Part shown: piece by piece, positions 50,448 to 59,365 of the stretch | How the letters are laid out: every line of letters starts with the position of its first letter | Position numbering within the stretch: position 1 is the stretch's first letter | Source: UBA11574 sp964591175 | GTDB taxonomy: Bacteria; Desulfobacterota; Desulfobacteria; Desulfobacterales; UBA11574 | Length of the DNA stretch: 64,000 nt | Reading direction: 5' to 3' | Assembly (NCBI GenBank): GCA_964591175.1 | Contig: CAZQAF010000007.1 | Span: 1 to 64,000 of the forward strand | Translations under genes and position numbers: made by a program | The notes under the pieces: generated by a model | Database searches by the model: none | Told to the model about the DNA's origin: nothing | Seen by the model: the letters and a program-made list of their open reading frames with translations, nothing else

Positions 50448-52679
50448 ATGGCCAACCTCCGGTTTGCGCTGATTCTGTTGGTCCTGGTTCTGGTTCCCGG
50501 ACGCGTTTTCGCTGAAAATACGATCAGCGGAATCAAAGATGAAAAGAATATCCCGTGGCACATTATTGCCGATGAAATCAGTTACGATGAAAAGGCGGAT
50601 GTCTATATCGGGAAAGGAAACGTCAGGATAACCAAAAAAGAAAAAAATCTCAATGCGGATTATGTTCGTTTTAATCAACGGACCATGGACGTCTTTGCGA
50701 AAGGCCATGTTATCCTGACGGTGGGGAAAGACATTCTCACCGGCGACAGCGCCCGGATGAACCTGAATACGGAAACCGGAACCATTAATAACGGCGTCCT
50801 ATTTCTCGAACAGAACAATTACCATATTAAAGGGAATACCATTAAAAAAGTGGGAAAAGACACGTATACCGCCGATAAAGCCAGCATTTCCACATGTGAC
50901 GGTGATCCGCCGGCATGGAAAATAACCGGCAGGAATTTAAAGGTTTCCGTGGAAGGATACGGTTTCGTGACGCATGCGGCGCTTTGGGCCAAAAAGATCC
51001 CTGTGCTGTATACCCCGTTTCTCGTGTTTCCCGTAAAGCTGAAACGCCAGACAGGGTTGTTGACACCCCAGTTGGAATATTCAGACCGTAAAGGGGCCAG
51101 ATATATCCAGCCGTTTTACTGGGCCATCAGTGAAAGCTCGGACGCGACATTTTATTCTGACTATATGAGCCTCCGCGGAGAAAAGCTGGGGCTGGAATAC
51201 CGTTATGTTTTAGACGAACAGTCCAAAGGGACGCTGATGTACGATTTTTTAGACGACCGGCAGGTCGATGACGGTTCTCCGGGTTCGGAGAAATGGGGAT
51301 ATCCAGGTGACAATGCATTGCGTCCCAATTCCGACCGTTACTGGTTCAGGATGAAAAACGACCAGGCATTGCCTCATGATTTTTTTGCAAGGCTTGATCT
51401 CGACATCGTAAGCGATCAGGATTACCTTCATGAATTCAAGGAGGGGTATACGGGATTTGATGACGCCACGGCATATTTTGAAAGAGAATTTGGAAGAGGC
51501 TTCGATGATTATGACAATCCCGTAAGACTCAACAGGTTGAACGTCAGCAGGTATTGGTCCCTTTACAGCCTCAACGCCGACCTGAGATGGTACGACAATG
51601 TGATAATACGCCAGCAGCAAGAGACCGATAACACCATACAGCGCATGCCGGAGATCGATTTTAGCGGGTCGAAGCAACAAATTCTGACATCGCCGTTTTA
51701 TTTTGATCTGGCTTCCCAATATACTTATTTTTACAGTGAAGACGGTCCGCGAGATCATCGATTGGATATATATCCCCGATTCTATCTCCCGTATACTTTC
51801 GGCAGCTACTTTACCATCGAACCCTCTGTGGGTCTTCGTGAGACAGTATGGCATTTCGATAAAAAAGAGTATGAGACTTCGGATAAAGCAACGCTCTATC
51901 GGGAGTTATATGATCTAAAAGTTGATCTCACTTCAGAGGTCTATCAAATATTCAATTTGAACGCGGGAAGCGTTGAAAGGATCAAACACGCCATCCGGCC
52001 AGAGATCATTTACGAATATATTCCTGACAAGGATCAGTCTGAGTTGCCCGATTTGGATGACATCGATCGGATTCCGCCGAAAAACCTGATTACCTACTCG
52101 CTCACGAACACATTTACCTCTAAATTTAAAAGAATGACAAAAGAAAAAGCACACCGGCCTACGGATAAACTTGACGGCAATACAAGTTATGAACCGTCGA
52201 TGTATGATTACAATGAGTTTTGCCGGTTTAAGCTGGAGCAAAGCTACGACATCAACAAAGAAAAGGAAGACGATCCCGAGCCGTTTTCCCCGATTCACGG
52301 GGAACTCGATTTGACCCCCCAAAAATATGTATCTCTCAGAGCGGATGCCGACTGGTCGCATTATGACAGGAACTTTCGGTCGCACAATATTTCGGCGACA
52401 CTGCACGATGAACGGGGAGACAGCATCTTTGTGGAACACCGGTATCAGCGGAACAGCAGTGAGACCATTTATACCGACGTGAAATTACAGTTGTCGGAAA
52501 GTCTTCTGATGAAGGGAGAGTATGAACGAAATATTTTTAACGGCATAGACCTGAAATACGGTCTCGGATTTTTATACAAAGCCCATTGCTGGTCACTGGC
52601 TTCAAGTTTTACAAAAGAGGGGGAAGATTTGAGTTTTCGATTTATGATCACGCTGTACGGTATCGGACAGATCAGCTAG
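50448..52679 (+). CDS. lptD: LPS-assembly outer-membrane protein LptD
   Basis: Inserts lipopolysaccharide into the outer leaflet of the outer membrane. Starting at ATG 50448 the protein (743 aa) has a signal peptide (FALILLVLVLVPGRVFAEN) and then an OstA/LptA-type N-terminal jellyroll: WHIIADEISYDEKADVYIGK, YVRFNQRTMDVFAKGHV and ARMNLNTETGT. The LptD barrel follows with PVLYTPFLVFPVKLKRQTGLL. Aromatic strands continue to the end (SFRFMITLYGIGQIS). The earlier ATG at 50295 would put 51 non-signal residues in front. The gene is monocistronic or reads into the NusG-like gene 56 bp later. Confidence 0.93.
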   Translation: MANLRFALILLVLVLVPGRVFAENTISGIKDEKNIPWHIIADEISYDEKADVYIGKGNVRITKKEKNLNADYVRFNQRTMDVFAKGHVILTVGKDILTGDSARMNLNTETGTINNGVLFLEQNNYHIKGNTIKKVGKDTYTADKASISTCDGDPPAWKITGRNLKVSVEGYGFVTHAALWAKKIPVLYTPFLVFPVKLKRQTGLLTPQLEYSDRKGARYIQPFYWAISESSDATFYSDYMSLRGEKLGLEYRYVLDEQSKGTLMYDFLDDRQVDDGSPGSEKWGYPGDNALRPNSDRYWFRMKNDQALPHDFFARLDLDIVSDQDYLHEFKEGYTGFDDATAYFEREFGRGFDDYDNPVRLNRLNVSRYWSLYSLNADLRWYDNVIIRQQQETDNTIQRMPEIDFSGSKQQILTSPFYFDLASQYTYFYSEDGPRDHRLDIYPRFYLPYTFGSYFTIEPSVGLRETVWHFDKKEYETSDKATLYRELYDLKVDLTSEVYQIFNLNAGSVERIKHAIRPEIIYEYIPDKDQSELPDLDDIDRIPPKNLITYSLTNTFTSKFKRMTKEKAHRPTDKLDGNTSYEPSMYDYNEFCRFKLEQSYDINKEKEDDPEPFSPIHGELDLTPQKYVSLRADADWSHYDRNFRSHNISATLHDERGDSIFVEHRYQRNSSETIYTDVKLQLSESLLMKGEYERNIFNGIDLKYGLGFLYKAHCWSLASSFTKEGEDLSFRFMITLYGIGQIS

Positions 52680-52735
52680 GATAGGGTAAAATCAAACTGG
52701 ACTTCTTTAACTAAAACGAATATATTGAAAAACAT

Positions 52736-53263
52736 ATGGTACTATCTGAGCTGACATATTCCTGGTATGTCCTTCATACCCGGAGTCGATTCGAAAATGT
52801 GGTGAACGACGGTCTCGCTAAAAAATCAATGGAGGTTTTTCTGCCCAAAGTTCAGGTCAGAAGCAAGCGTCGTGATCGGAAGGTGATGATCAAAGTTCCG
52901 CTCTTTCCCGGATACTTGTTTGTCAAGACCAATCTGGAACCTTATGAACATCTTGAAATCGTCAAAACCGTAGGGGTCGTGCGCTTTGTCGGCAATAAAG
53001 ACGGTCCGATTCCGGTGCCTTCGGAAACGATTGATTCCTTGCAAATCATGGTCAAAGGAGATGGTTCGGTGACCACGGGCACCCGTTTTAAAAAAGGGGA
53101 CAGGGTTATCGTGGTTAACGGCCACTTTGCCGGCGTTGTCGGAACCTTTTCACGCTATAGAGGGAAGGGGCGCGTGATCGTTAACATCGAAGCCCTGGGG
53201 CAGTATGCCGGGGTGGATGTGGATGAAGATGATATTGAGATACTTCCGAAAATATTGACATAA
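52736..53263 (+). CDS. NusG/RfaH-like specialised transcription antiterminator (UpxY type)
   Basis: The 175-residue protein has an N-terminal NGN domain (SWYVLHTRSRFENVVNDGLA, EVFLPKVQVRSKRRDRK and PLFPGYLFVKTNL). A C-terminal KOW domain follows (FKKGDRVIVVNGHFAGVVGTFSRYRGKGRVIVNIE). The NGN sequence is of the RfaH/UpxY/LoaP group, which act on selected operons rather than genome-wide; the housekeeping nusG lies by ribosomal genes in most bacteria and is not expected here. It is placed between lptD and the HU-holB-metG run. Its target operon is unknown; the downstream envelope genes are one candidate. Confidence 0.85.
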   Translation: MVLSELTYSWYVLHTRSRFENVVNDGLAKKSMEVFLPKVQVRSKRRDRKVMIKVPLFPGYLFVKTNLEPYEHLEIVKTVGVVRFVGNKDGPIPVPSETIDSLQIMVKGDGSVTTGTRFKKGDRVIVVNGHFAGVVGTFSRYRGKGRVIVNIEALGQYAGVDVDEDDIEILPKILT

Positions 53264-53267
53264 CAGC

Positions 53268-53297
53268 TTGACTTATCGTAAAATTACATTTTATAAA
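53268..53297 (+). promoter_or_regulatory. Promoter candidate for the HU gene
   Basis: TTGACT (53268-53273) and TATAAA (53292-53297), each matching five of six consensus bases, are separated by 18 bp. They lie just after the NusG-like stop and about 180 bp before the HU start, giving a long AT-rich leader. Confidence 0.5.
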
Positions 53298-53474
53298 ATT
53301 AAAATTTTGACAGTGTCGTAAAAAGTTGCCGCATTACATTTTTTTTAAATTACAAAACATCGAGTTTAATATATGAATTGATGTTCACATGGTAAATATA
53401 ACCTTTACATAAATCGAATAACTACCGGTTTAAGTGGATCAAATTACTGCCGGATATTTTAAAAAGGAGGTTCT

Positions 53475-53750
53475 ATGAACAAATTGGAGCTTATTTCCGC
53501 TTTAAAAACAGAAGCAAACATTTCTAAAGCAGAAGCGGCAAAAGTGGTTCAGATATTTTTTGACAACATGGCCGATGCGATGGAAAAAGGTGAACGTGTG
53601 GAAATTCGGGGTCTGTGTAGCTTTTTTGTAAAAAATTATAAAAGCTATACCGGCAGAAATCCAAAGACCGGTGAACAGGTGATGATTAAACCCAAGAAGC
53701 TGCCGTTTTTTAAATCCGGCAAAGAATTAAAAGATCGTGTAGATTATTAA
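53475..53750 (+). CDS. HU/IHF-family nucleoid DNA-binding protein
   Basis: A 91-residue histone-like protein. MNKLELISALKTEANISKAEA is the usual opening helix pair; GERVEIRGLCSFFVKNYKSYTGRNPKTG includes the beta-arm with the conserved RNPKTG where the intercalating Pro sits. EQVMIKPKKLPFFKSGKELKDRV completes the fold. The start has AAGGAGG 5 nt upstream. It may be HU or an IHF subunit; sequence alone does not settle this. The next gene, holB, starts 22 bp after it. Confidence 0.94.
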   Translation: MNKLELISALKTEANISKAEAAKVVQIFFDNMADAMEKGERVEIRGLCSFFVKNYKSYTGRNPKTGEQVMIKPKKLPFFKSGKELKDRVDY

Positions 53751-53772
53751 GTGGTTATTGGATTTTCAATCG

Positions 53773-54828
53773 ATGCCTGGATTTGAGTCGATATTGGGTC
53801 AAGAAAAGCCGATACGACTTTTGAAGACGTTTCTTCGAAATGAGGCGATACCGCATGCCCTTTTATTTCTTGGAATCGACGGGGTGGGCAAAACCACCAC
53901 GGCAAAGGCGTTTGCCAAGGCATGCAACTGTGCGGCCGTGAAAAACAGGCATCCTTCTGAAAAGGAGGATGCTGCATCGATCCCTGTCACGGCACAGGAT
54001 TTAACGGCAAAAATCGAAATTTGTCCCGGCTGCAAATCATGCAATAAAATCGAAAAGGGCAATCACCCGGATATTATCTTGGTTGAACCGACGGGGCCTT
54101 ATATCAGGATTGATCAAATACGTAATCTATGCAATATCCTGGCCATGAAACCATACGAGGCAAGATTACGGGTGGTCATTATTAAAGATGCGCAGGCCAT
54201 GAATCCTGCAGCGGGAAATGCCCTCTTGAAAGTGCTGGAAGAACCCCCGGATCGAACAATTTTGATTCTTACTGCGATGCAGACTTCTGACCTTCTTCCT
54301 ACGATTGTATCACGTTGCCAGCATATCCGATTTAATCCGATCGCCGGCAATCACCTCAAAACCATGCTTGTGGAAAAACAAGGCGCAGACCCCGACGATG
54401 CCGAGATCGTGACCATCATGGCCAATGGAAGTTTTTCCAAAGCACTGTCCATGATACGCCACATGAAGAAATTGAACTGGATAAAACGAAGAGCCTGGCT
54501 GATCAATGAAGTTGAATCATTACCCTTAATGCCTATCCCTTTGTGCCTGGCCTTTGCGGAAAGCTTATCAAAAAACAAAGAAACCTTAACGGATTCGCTG
54601 GAAGTGATAAAGTCATGGTTCAGAGATCTCGTTGTCTGCCGATTTCATCCTTCAAAAGTGATCAATAAAGATATCATCGAAAAGATTCATAAAAATTCGA
54701 AGAAAATGACCGTTGATTCACTGCTTTCAAAAATCGAAGACATTCATTTGGCGCAGAGGAACATTCAGTTAAATTCCAATTTGCGGCTGACATTGGAAGT
54801 GTTGATGATGCGACTGGCAAGAACTTAA
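53773..54828 (+). CDS. holB: DNA polymerase III delta-prime subunit
   Basis: Clamp-loader subunit, 351 residues. MPGFESILGQEKPIRLLKTFL opens the AAA+ domain; the P-loop is LGIDGVGKTTTA. The zinc site CPGCKSCNKIEKGNHPDI and VEPTGPYIRIDQIRNLC follow, then NALLKVLEEPPDRTILIL and the SRC motif in IVSRCQHIRF. The retained P-loop Lys is common outside enterics. An insertion (KNRHPSEKEDAASI) sits ahead of the zinc site. The ATG at 53773 is preferred to a TTG at 53758. Confidence 0.95.
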   Translation: MPGFESILGQEKPIRLLKTFLRNEAIPHALLFLGIDGVGKTTTAKAFAKACNCAAVKNRHPSEKEDAASIPVTAQDLTAKIEICPGCKSCNKIEKGNHPDIILVEPTGPYIRIDQIRNLCNILAMKPYEARLRVVIIKDAQAMNPAAGNALLKVLEEPPDRTILILTAMQTSDLLPTIVSRCQHIRFNPIAGNHLKTMLVEKQGADPDDAEIVTIMANGSFSKALSMIRHMKKLNWIKRRAWLINEVESLPLMPIPLCLAFAESLSKNKETLTDSLEVIKSWFRDLVVCRFHPSKVINKDIIEKIHKNSKKMTVDSLLSKIEDIHLAQRNIQLNSNLRLTLEVLMMRLART

Positions 54829-54925
54829 GCTGCAGTCCTAAAAATTGCAATGTTTAGGTAAATATAGTGCTTTGCCTGAACATCACTTTTCGTTCAAGCA
54901 CTAATGAAACATAGAAATTGAAAAT

Positions 54926-55732
54926 ATGAAAAAAGTCGTTGGAATCAGATTTAAACACGCCGGAAAGGTGTATGATTTTGACAGCGGTGCATTTGTCCTC
55001 CATCGCGGGGATCATGTCATCGTTGAAACCGAACAGGGGCTGGGCATGGGGATGGTGGTTATCCCGCCGACCCCATACGATGAATCTGCCGCCGGTCCAT
55101 CGGGCAAGCCGCTTAAAAAAGTGTTTCGCCTGGCAAACCCGGACGATTTTTCTCAAAGAGAAAAAAATACAGAGACGGAAAAGAAGGCGCATACTTACTG
55201 CCTGAGCTGCATTCGCGAACTGGGGCTTAAAATGAATCTTTTTAGCGTTGAGAGTTCCTTTGACGGCAGCAAATTGATATTTTTTTTCACTTCCGAAGGT
55301 CGTGTTGACTTCCGTCAACTTGTCAAAATGCTCGTTAAAGAATTTGGTGTACGTGTCGAAATGCGACAGGTTGGGATTCGAAACCAGGCAAAAATGTGCG
55401 GCGGTATCGGAAGATGCGGTCGAGAAATATGCTGTTCGGCATTTATCGAAAGATTCGGCCCCGTCTCTATCCGAATGGCAAAAGAACAAGGACTGTCGCT
55501 AAATCCAACCAAAATTTCCGGACAATGCGGCCGACTCATGTGTTGCCTGACCTTTGAACATGAAATGTACCATAAAATACAGGAGAATTTTCCAAAAATC
55601 GGCGCGAAGGTAGCCACCAAGGATGGAAAAGGAAAAGTGGTACGGCATAATGCGCTGTACAATCGGATTGCCGTTCGGCTGGAAAACGGTGAGGAAATAG
55701 AGACGGGGGTGGATAAGATCATCGATGACTAA
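54926..55732 (+). CDS. ricT: PSP1-domain protein RicT/YaaT
   Basis: The 268-residue PSP1 protein has the N-terminal VVGIRFKHAGKVYDFDSG and GDHVIVETEQGLGMGMV. The Cys-rich core is MCGGIGRCGREICCSAFI and SGQCGRLMCCLTFE. In Bacillus the RicT homologue carries a [4Fe-4S] cluster within the RicAFT complex that controls RNase Y-dependent RNA maturation. The Cys clusters here suggest a cluster is also bound. A C-terminal GAKVATKDGKGKVVRHNALYNRI resembles a KOW-like strand. The same holB-ricT-metG order is widespread in bacteria. Confidence 0.93.
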   Translation: MKKVVGIRFKHAGKVYDFDSGAFVLHRGDHVIVETEQGLGMGMVVIPPTPYDESAAGPSGKPLKKVFRLANPDDFSQREKNTETEKKAHTYCLSCIRELGLKMNLFSVESSFDGSKLIFFFTSEGRVDFRQLVKMLVKEFGVRVEMRQVGIRNQAKMCGGIGRCGREICCSAFIERFGPVSIRMAKEQGLSLNPTKISGQCGRLMCCLTFEHEMYHKIQENFPKIGAKVATKDGKGKVVRHNALYNRIAVRLENGEEIETGVDKIIDD

Positions 55733-55759
55733 CTCTCTGGACAGGAACATAAGTTGCGT

Positions 55760-55814
55760 ACCTTGAGATCACAATCAGGAGAACAAATGTCAGATCCTTT
55801 TTATATTACGACGC
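55760..55814. repeat. Duplicated contig end before the scaffold gap
   Basis: These 55 bases are identical to 55915-55969 on the other side of the N run. They include a Shine-Dalgarno, the metG ATG (55787-55789) and the first eight codons. This is what two overlapping contig ends joined by a fixed-size gap look like, so the second start is not a second gene. Confidence 0.9.
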
Positions 55815-55914
55815 NNNNNNNNNNNNNNNNNNNNNNNNNNNNNNNNNNNNNNNNNNNNNNNNNNNNNNNNNNNNNNNNNNNNNNNNNNNNNNNNNNNNNN
55901 NNNNNNNNNNNNNN
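55815..55914. other. Assembly gap, 100 N
   Basis: Exactly 100 N, a conventional placeholder length. Both flanks carry the same 55-bp sequence, so the true distance is probably negative (an overlap) and no sequence is likely missing. If the overlap is collapsed, metG starts 54 bp after the ricT stop. Confidence 0.95.
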
Positions 55915-55941
55915 ACCTTGAGATCACAATCAGGAGAACAA

Positions 55942-57864
55942 ATGTCAGATCCTTTTTATATTACGACGCCTATATACTATGTGAACGCCAGGCCTCATCT
56001 CGGACATGCCTATACCACCACTGTGGCGGATGTCGCCTCCCGGTTTCATACCATGTGTCAAGAGAAGACATTTTTTCTGACCGGCACAGACGAACATGGC
56101 GATAAGGTTGTTCAGGCAGCTAAAAAAGAGAACTTGAGCCCCAGGACCTACGTTGATAAAATCAGCGGACTTTTCAGAGCCCTCTGGCCCGAAATGAATA
56201 TCAAGTACAGCCATTTTATTCGTACGACCGATGCTTACCACATGAATCTGGTGAAGCAGATCATGCAAAAAATTTATGATTCGGGTGATATTTATTTCAG
56301 CGAATATGAAGGGCTTTACTGCTATGGTTGTGAGCGTTTCTACACAGAGCGTGAGTTGGTCGACGGCAAGTGCCCCGACCATGAAATACCACCCGAGCCA
56401 ATTAAAGAATCCAACTATTTTTTCAAGATGAGTCGCTACCAGGGCTGGCTGATCGATCATATTCACAGCCATCCTGATTTTATCACACCCAAGCGGTATA
56501 GAAATGAAGTGCTGTCCTTTCTCAAAGAACCCCTTGAAGACCTCTGCATTTCCAGACCCAAAACACGCCTTAAATGGGGAATCACCTTGCCGTTTGATAA
56601 AGACTATGTGACCTATGTTTGGTTCGATGCGCTGTTGAATTACGTCTCGGCACTGGGGTATCCGGATGGCGATCGGTTTAAAACATTTTGGCCGTATGCC
56701 CAGCACATTATCGCCAAGGACATCTTGAAACCCCATGGTATTTATTGGCCGATTATACTCAAGGCGGCCGGTATTCCCGTATATCAAAAACTGCATGTTC
56801 ATGGATACTGGAATGTCGATCAAAGCAAAATGTCTAAAACCATTGGAAATGTCGTAGAGCCGCTTCACCTGAAAAATATTTACGGTCTTGATGCATTTCG
56901 GTTTTTTTTGATGCGGGATATGACCTTCGGACTCGATTCCAATTTCAGTGAAGAAGCACTGATACAGCGCATCAATTCCGACCTGGCCAATGATCTTGGG
57001 AATTTATTCAGCAGGGTTTTGGCGATGGTTCACAAATATTTTTCCGGTGTGGTTCCCGATGTCGATGCCGAAATGGAGCAAGAATTGGAACTCGGCCTGA
57101 AATCGGAAGCCTTGAAAGTCATCGGCAAATTTGAAAAGCATATGGCAAAATTCGCGTTTAACAAGGCCATCATGGTGGTATGGGAATTTATAAACCACAT
57201 GAATAAATATATCGACATTACGACCCCCTGGGTGCTGGCTAAGAAAAAATCCAGTCGAAAACAGCTCGAAGTGGTCATCTACAACCTCATGGAATCCCTT
57301 CGGGTCATATCCGGTTTGATCTATCCCGTCATGCCGGACACAGCGGAAACCATGCAGAAACATCTTGGTATCGAACCAATGGAACAGGCGTTTCATACGA
57401 ATACCCTTAAAACCTGGAAAACCTTGAAGCCGGGCACCAGGATCCCAAAATCGATTACACTCTTTCCGAGAATCGATGATCAAGAGGATCGTATGTCACT
57501 GGCCGAGCAAAAAGTTCCACCGGCGGATGCGCTTGTGGTTAAACCCGAAATAACCCTTGATGTTTTGAACAAGGTCGATCTCAGGGTGGCCACGGTCCTT
57601 CATGCCGAAGCGGTTCCCCGGGCCAAGAAATTATTAAAGCTTGATATTGACATGGGGGAAAAACGGACCATTGTGGCCGGGATATCGGAGTCTTATTCCC
57701 CGGAGGATTTGGAGGGTCGGCAGGTTATCGTTGTGGCAAACCTGAAGCCGGTCAAGTTGATGGGGATACTCTCCACCGGCATGCTGTTGGCCGCCGTTGA
57801 AAAAAGCGGATCCGCCGTTGCGACACTTGATAAAAAAGTGACACCGGGGACTCCGCTGCGTTAG
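55942..57864 (+). CDS. metG: Methionyl-tRNA synthetase with C-terminal tRNA-binding domain
   Basis: Charges tRNA-Met. The 640-residue protein has the class I HIGH variant in ARPHLGHAYTTT and the KMSKS variant in DQSKMSKTIGN. The connective-peptide region has CYGCERFYTERELVDGKCP. The C-terminal 105 residues are an EMAPII/Arc1-type tRNA-binding domain (VDLRVATVLHAEAVPRAKKLLKL, NLKPVKLMGILSTGMLLAA). The start at 55942 follows AGGAGAA. The catalytic motifs here are intact, in contrast to the CysRS-like fusion at 45340-47625. The upstream scaffold gap does not affect the reading frame. Confidence 0.96.
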   Translation: MSDPFYITTPIYYVNARPHLGHAYTTTVADVASRFHTMCQEKTFFLTGTDEHGDKVVQAAKKENLSPRTYVDKISGLFRALWPEMNIKYSHFIRTTDAYHMNLVKQIMQKIYDSGDIYFSEYEGLYCYGCERFYTERELVDGKCPDHEIPPEPIKESNYFFKMSRYQGWLIDHIHSHPDFITPKRYRNEVLSFLKEPLEDLCISRPKTRLKWGITLPFDKDYVTYVWFDALLNYVSALGYPDGDRFKTFWPYAQHIIAKDILKPHGIYWPIILKAAGIPVYQKLHVHGYWNVDQSKMSKTIGNVVEPLHLKNIYGLDAFRFFLMRDMTFGLDSNFSEEALIQRINSDLANDLGNLFSRVLAMVHKYFSGVVPDVDAEMEQELELGLKSEALKVIGKFEKHMAKFAFNKAIMVVWEFINHMNKYIDITTPWVLAKKKSSRKQLEVVIYNLMESLRVISGLIYPVMPDTAETMQKHLGIEPMEQAFHTNTLKTWKTLKPGTRIPKSITLFPRIDDQEDRMSLAEQKVPPADALVVKPEITLDVLNKVDLRVATVLHAEAVPRAKKLLKLDIDMGEKRTIVAGISESYSPEDLEGRQVIVVANLKPVKLMGILSTGMLLAAVEKSGSAVATLDKKVTPGTPLR

Positions 57865-57937
57865 CACGAATATTGCATAAAAATTTTGAAGAAGTTTTAT
57901 TGGTAATTAATAAATTCTGAGTCTGTAAGATGAATCT

Positions 57938-59347
57938 ATGACATGGAAACTGAAGAAGGATACCACGACTTTCGGGAGTTTGAACTGGCGTGAATATCAG
58001 ACCGACCTGAAGAGGGCCTCAGCCAAAAAAAGGATTACCATCGGTGCCCTCAAATATGCTGTCTGGGCGTGTTTTTTATGTGTTGTGGCCTATGGCATAA
58101 TTGCCGGACTCGGCAGACAATCATTTTCGCATTTGGCCACAAACATATCTTCACCATTTCATTTTGTCCCTTCAATGGACAAAATGAAAGTTCAAGCGCT
58201 CTTAAATGATGTATCCTTTATAAATCTTGAAGAAAAAAGTTTCGGTTTTGCTTCCAACGGTCATCAATACAGGGTTGACACAAGTCTTGATATCGAACTT
58301 CAGCATTATCTTTTATCAAAGTTGAACACCTCAACCGCCCGATATATCGGAATTGTGGCCATGGATCCGGCGACGGGCAGAATTTTATCCATGGTCAGTT
58401 TTGATAAAACCAATGCATCGAATAATCCGTGCCTGGAGAGCATATTTCCTGCAGCGAGCGTATTTAAGATCGTAACGGCATCTGCCGCCATTGAAAAATA
58501 TGGTTTTGGTCCGAACCATGTATTCACGTTCAACGGTATGAAACACACATTATACAGATCCCAGCTCAAGGATCGGAAAACCCGGTACACCAATAGAATA
58601 AAATTTAAAGATGCGTTTGCCCAATCGGTCAATCCGGTGTTTGGAAAAATAGGGGCCCTTTATTTGGACAAAGCAACCATTTTAAAATATGCAAAAGCTT
58701 TTGGTTTCGACAGAAAGATCAATTTCGAGCTTCGACTTGATCCCAGTTGTGTCGCCGTAACCGATAAACCGTATCGATGTGCAGAGATTGCCAGCGGGTT
58801 TAACAATAATACAAAAATATCTCCCATTCACGGCGCGATGATGGTTTCTGCAATTATCAATCAGGGGGAGCTGCCGGAGCCCACCATCGTTGACCGGATC
58901 GTTAACGAAAATGGACGCGTCATTTATCAGAACCGGACGGTTCCAATCGGTCGGGCGATCACTGCGGATGCATCCGCAATACTGAATCGTCTGATGACCA
59001 CCACCATAAAAAGCGGCACGTTAAGAAAAACGTTTCGTCGATACAAAAGAGACAAGGTACTTTCAAAGCTCAATATCGGCGGCAAAACCGGTTCCATAGA
59101 CAATAAAACCCACGATGTAAGATTTGACTGGTTTGTGGGATTTGCCGAAGAGAAGGGGGGGGAGCGGAAAATCGCCCTGTCCGTTATCGTGGCCCACGAA
59201 AAATACATCGGACTTCGCGCCGGTTATTATGCGCGTATTGCCATGAAATCGTATTTTGATCACGATCTTGCGCAAAACAGTACCCATCCCGTAAAAAGGC
59301 TGGTCGCTTCTAAAACGAAACTACGGACCAGCGGTGATAACATGTAG
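57938..59347 (+). CDS. Penicillin-binding transpeptidase-like protein
   Basis: A 469-residue membrane-anchored peptidoglycan transpeptidase. A cytoplasmic basic stretch is followed by one transmembrane helix (AVWACFLCVVAYGIIAGLG). The catalytic motifs are SVFK in FPAASVFKIVTASAA, SVN in AQSVNPVFGKIG, and KTG in NIGGKTGSIDNK. It lacks the N-terminal pedestal domain of FtsI or PBP2 and is shorter than both. It lies 73 bp after metG and 18 bp before kdnA on the same strand, which places a wall enzyme in the same unit as LPS-modifying genes. Its exact role (septal, lateral or accessory) is unknown. Confidence 0.88.
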   Translation: MTWKLKKDTTTFGSLNWREYQTDLKRASAKKRITIGALKYAVWACFLCVVAYGIIAGLGRQSFSHLATNISSPFHFVPSMDKMKVQALLNDVSFINLEEKSFGFASNGHQYRVDTSLDIELQHYLLSKLNTSTARYIGIVAMDPATGRILSMVSFDKTNASNNPCLESIFPAASVFKIVTASAAIEKYGFGPNHVFTFNGMKHTLYRSQLKDRKTRYTNRIKFKDAFAQSVNPVFGKIGALYLDKATILKYAKAFGFDRKINFELRLDPSCVAVTDKPYRCAEIASGFNNNTKISPIHGAMMVSAIINQGELPEPTIVDRIVNENGRVIYQNRTVPIGRAITADASAILNRLMTTTIKSGTLRKTFRRYKRDKVLSKLNIGGKTGSIDNKTHDVRFDWFVGFAEEKGGERKIALSVIVAHEKYIGLRAGYYARIAMKSYFDHDLAQNSTHPVKRLVASKTKLRTSGDNM

Positions 59348-59365
59348 TCGTTAAGGAGATTTGTC

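Noticed and set aside
55787..55814. A second, truncated metG start before the gap
   Set aside because: It is identical to the real start after the gap and is best explained as a duplicated contig end.
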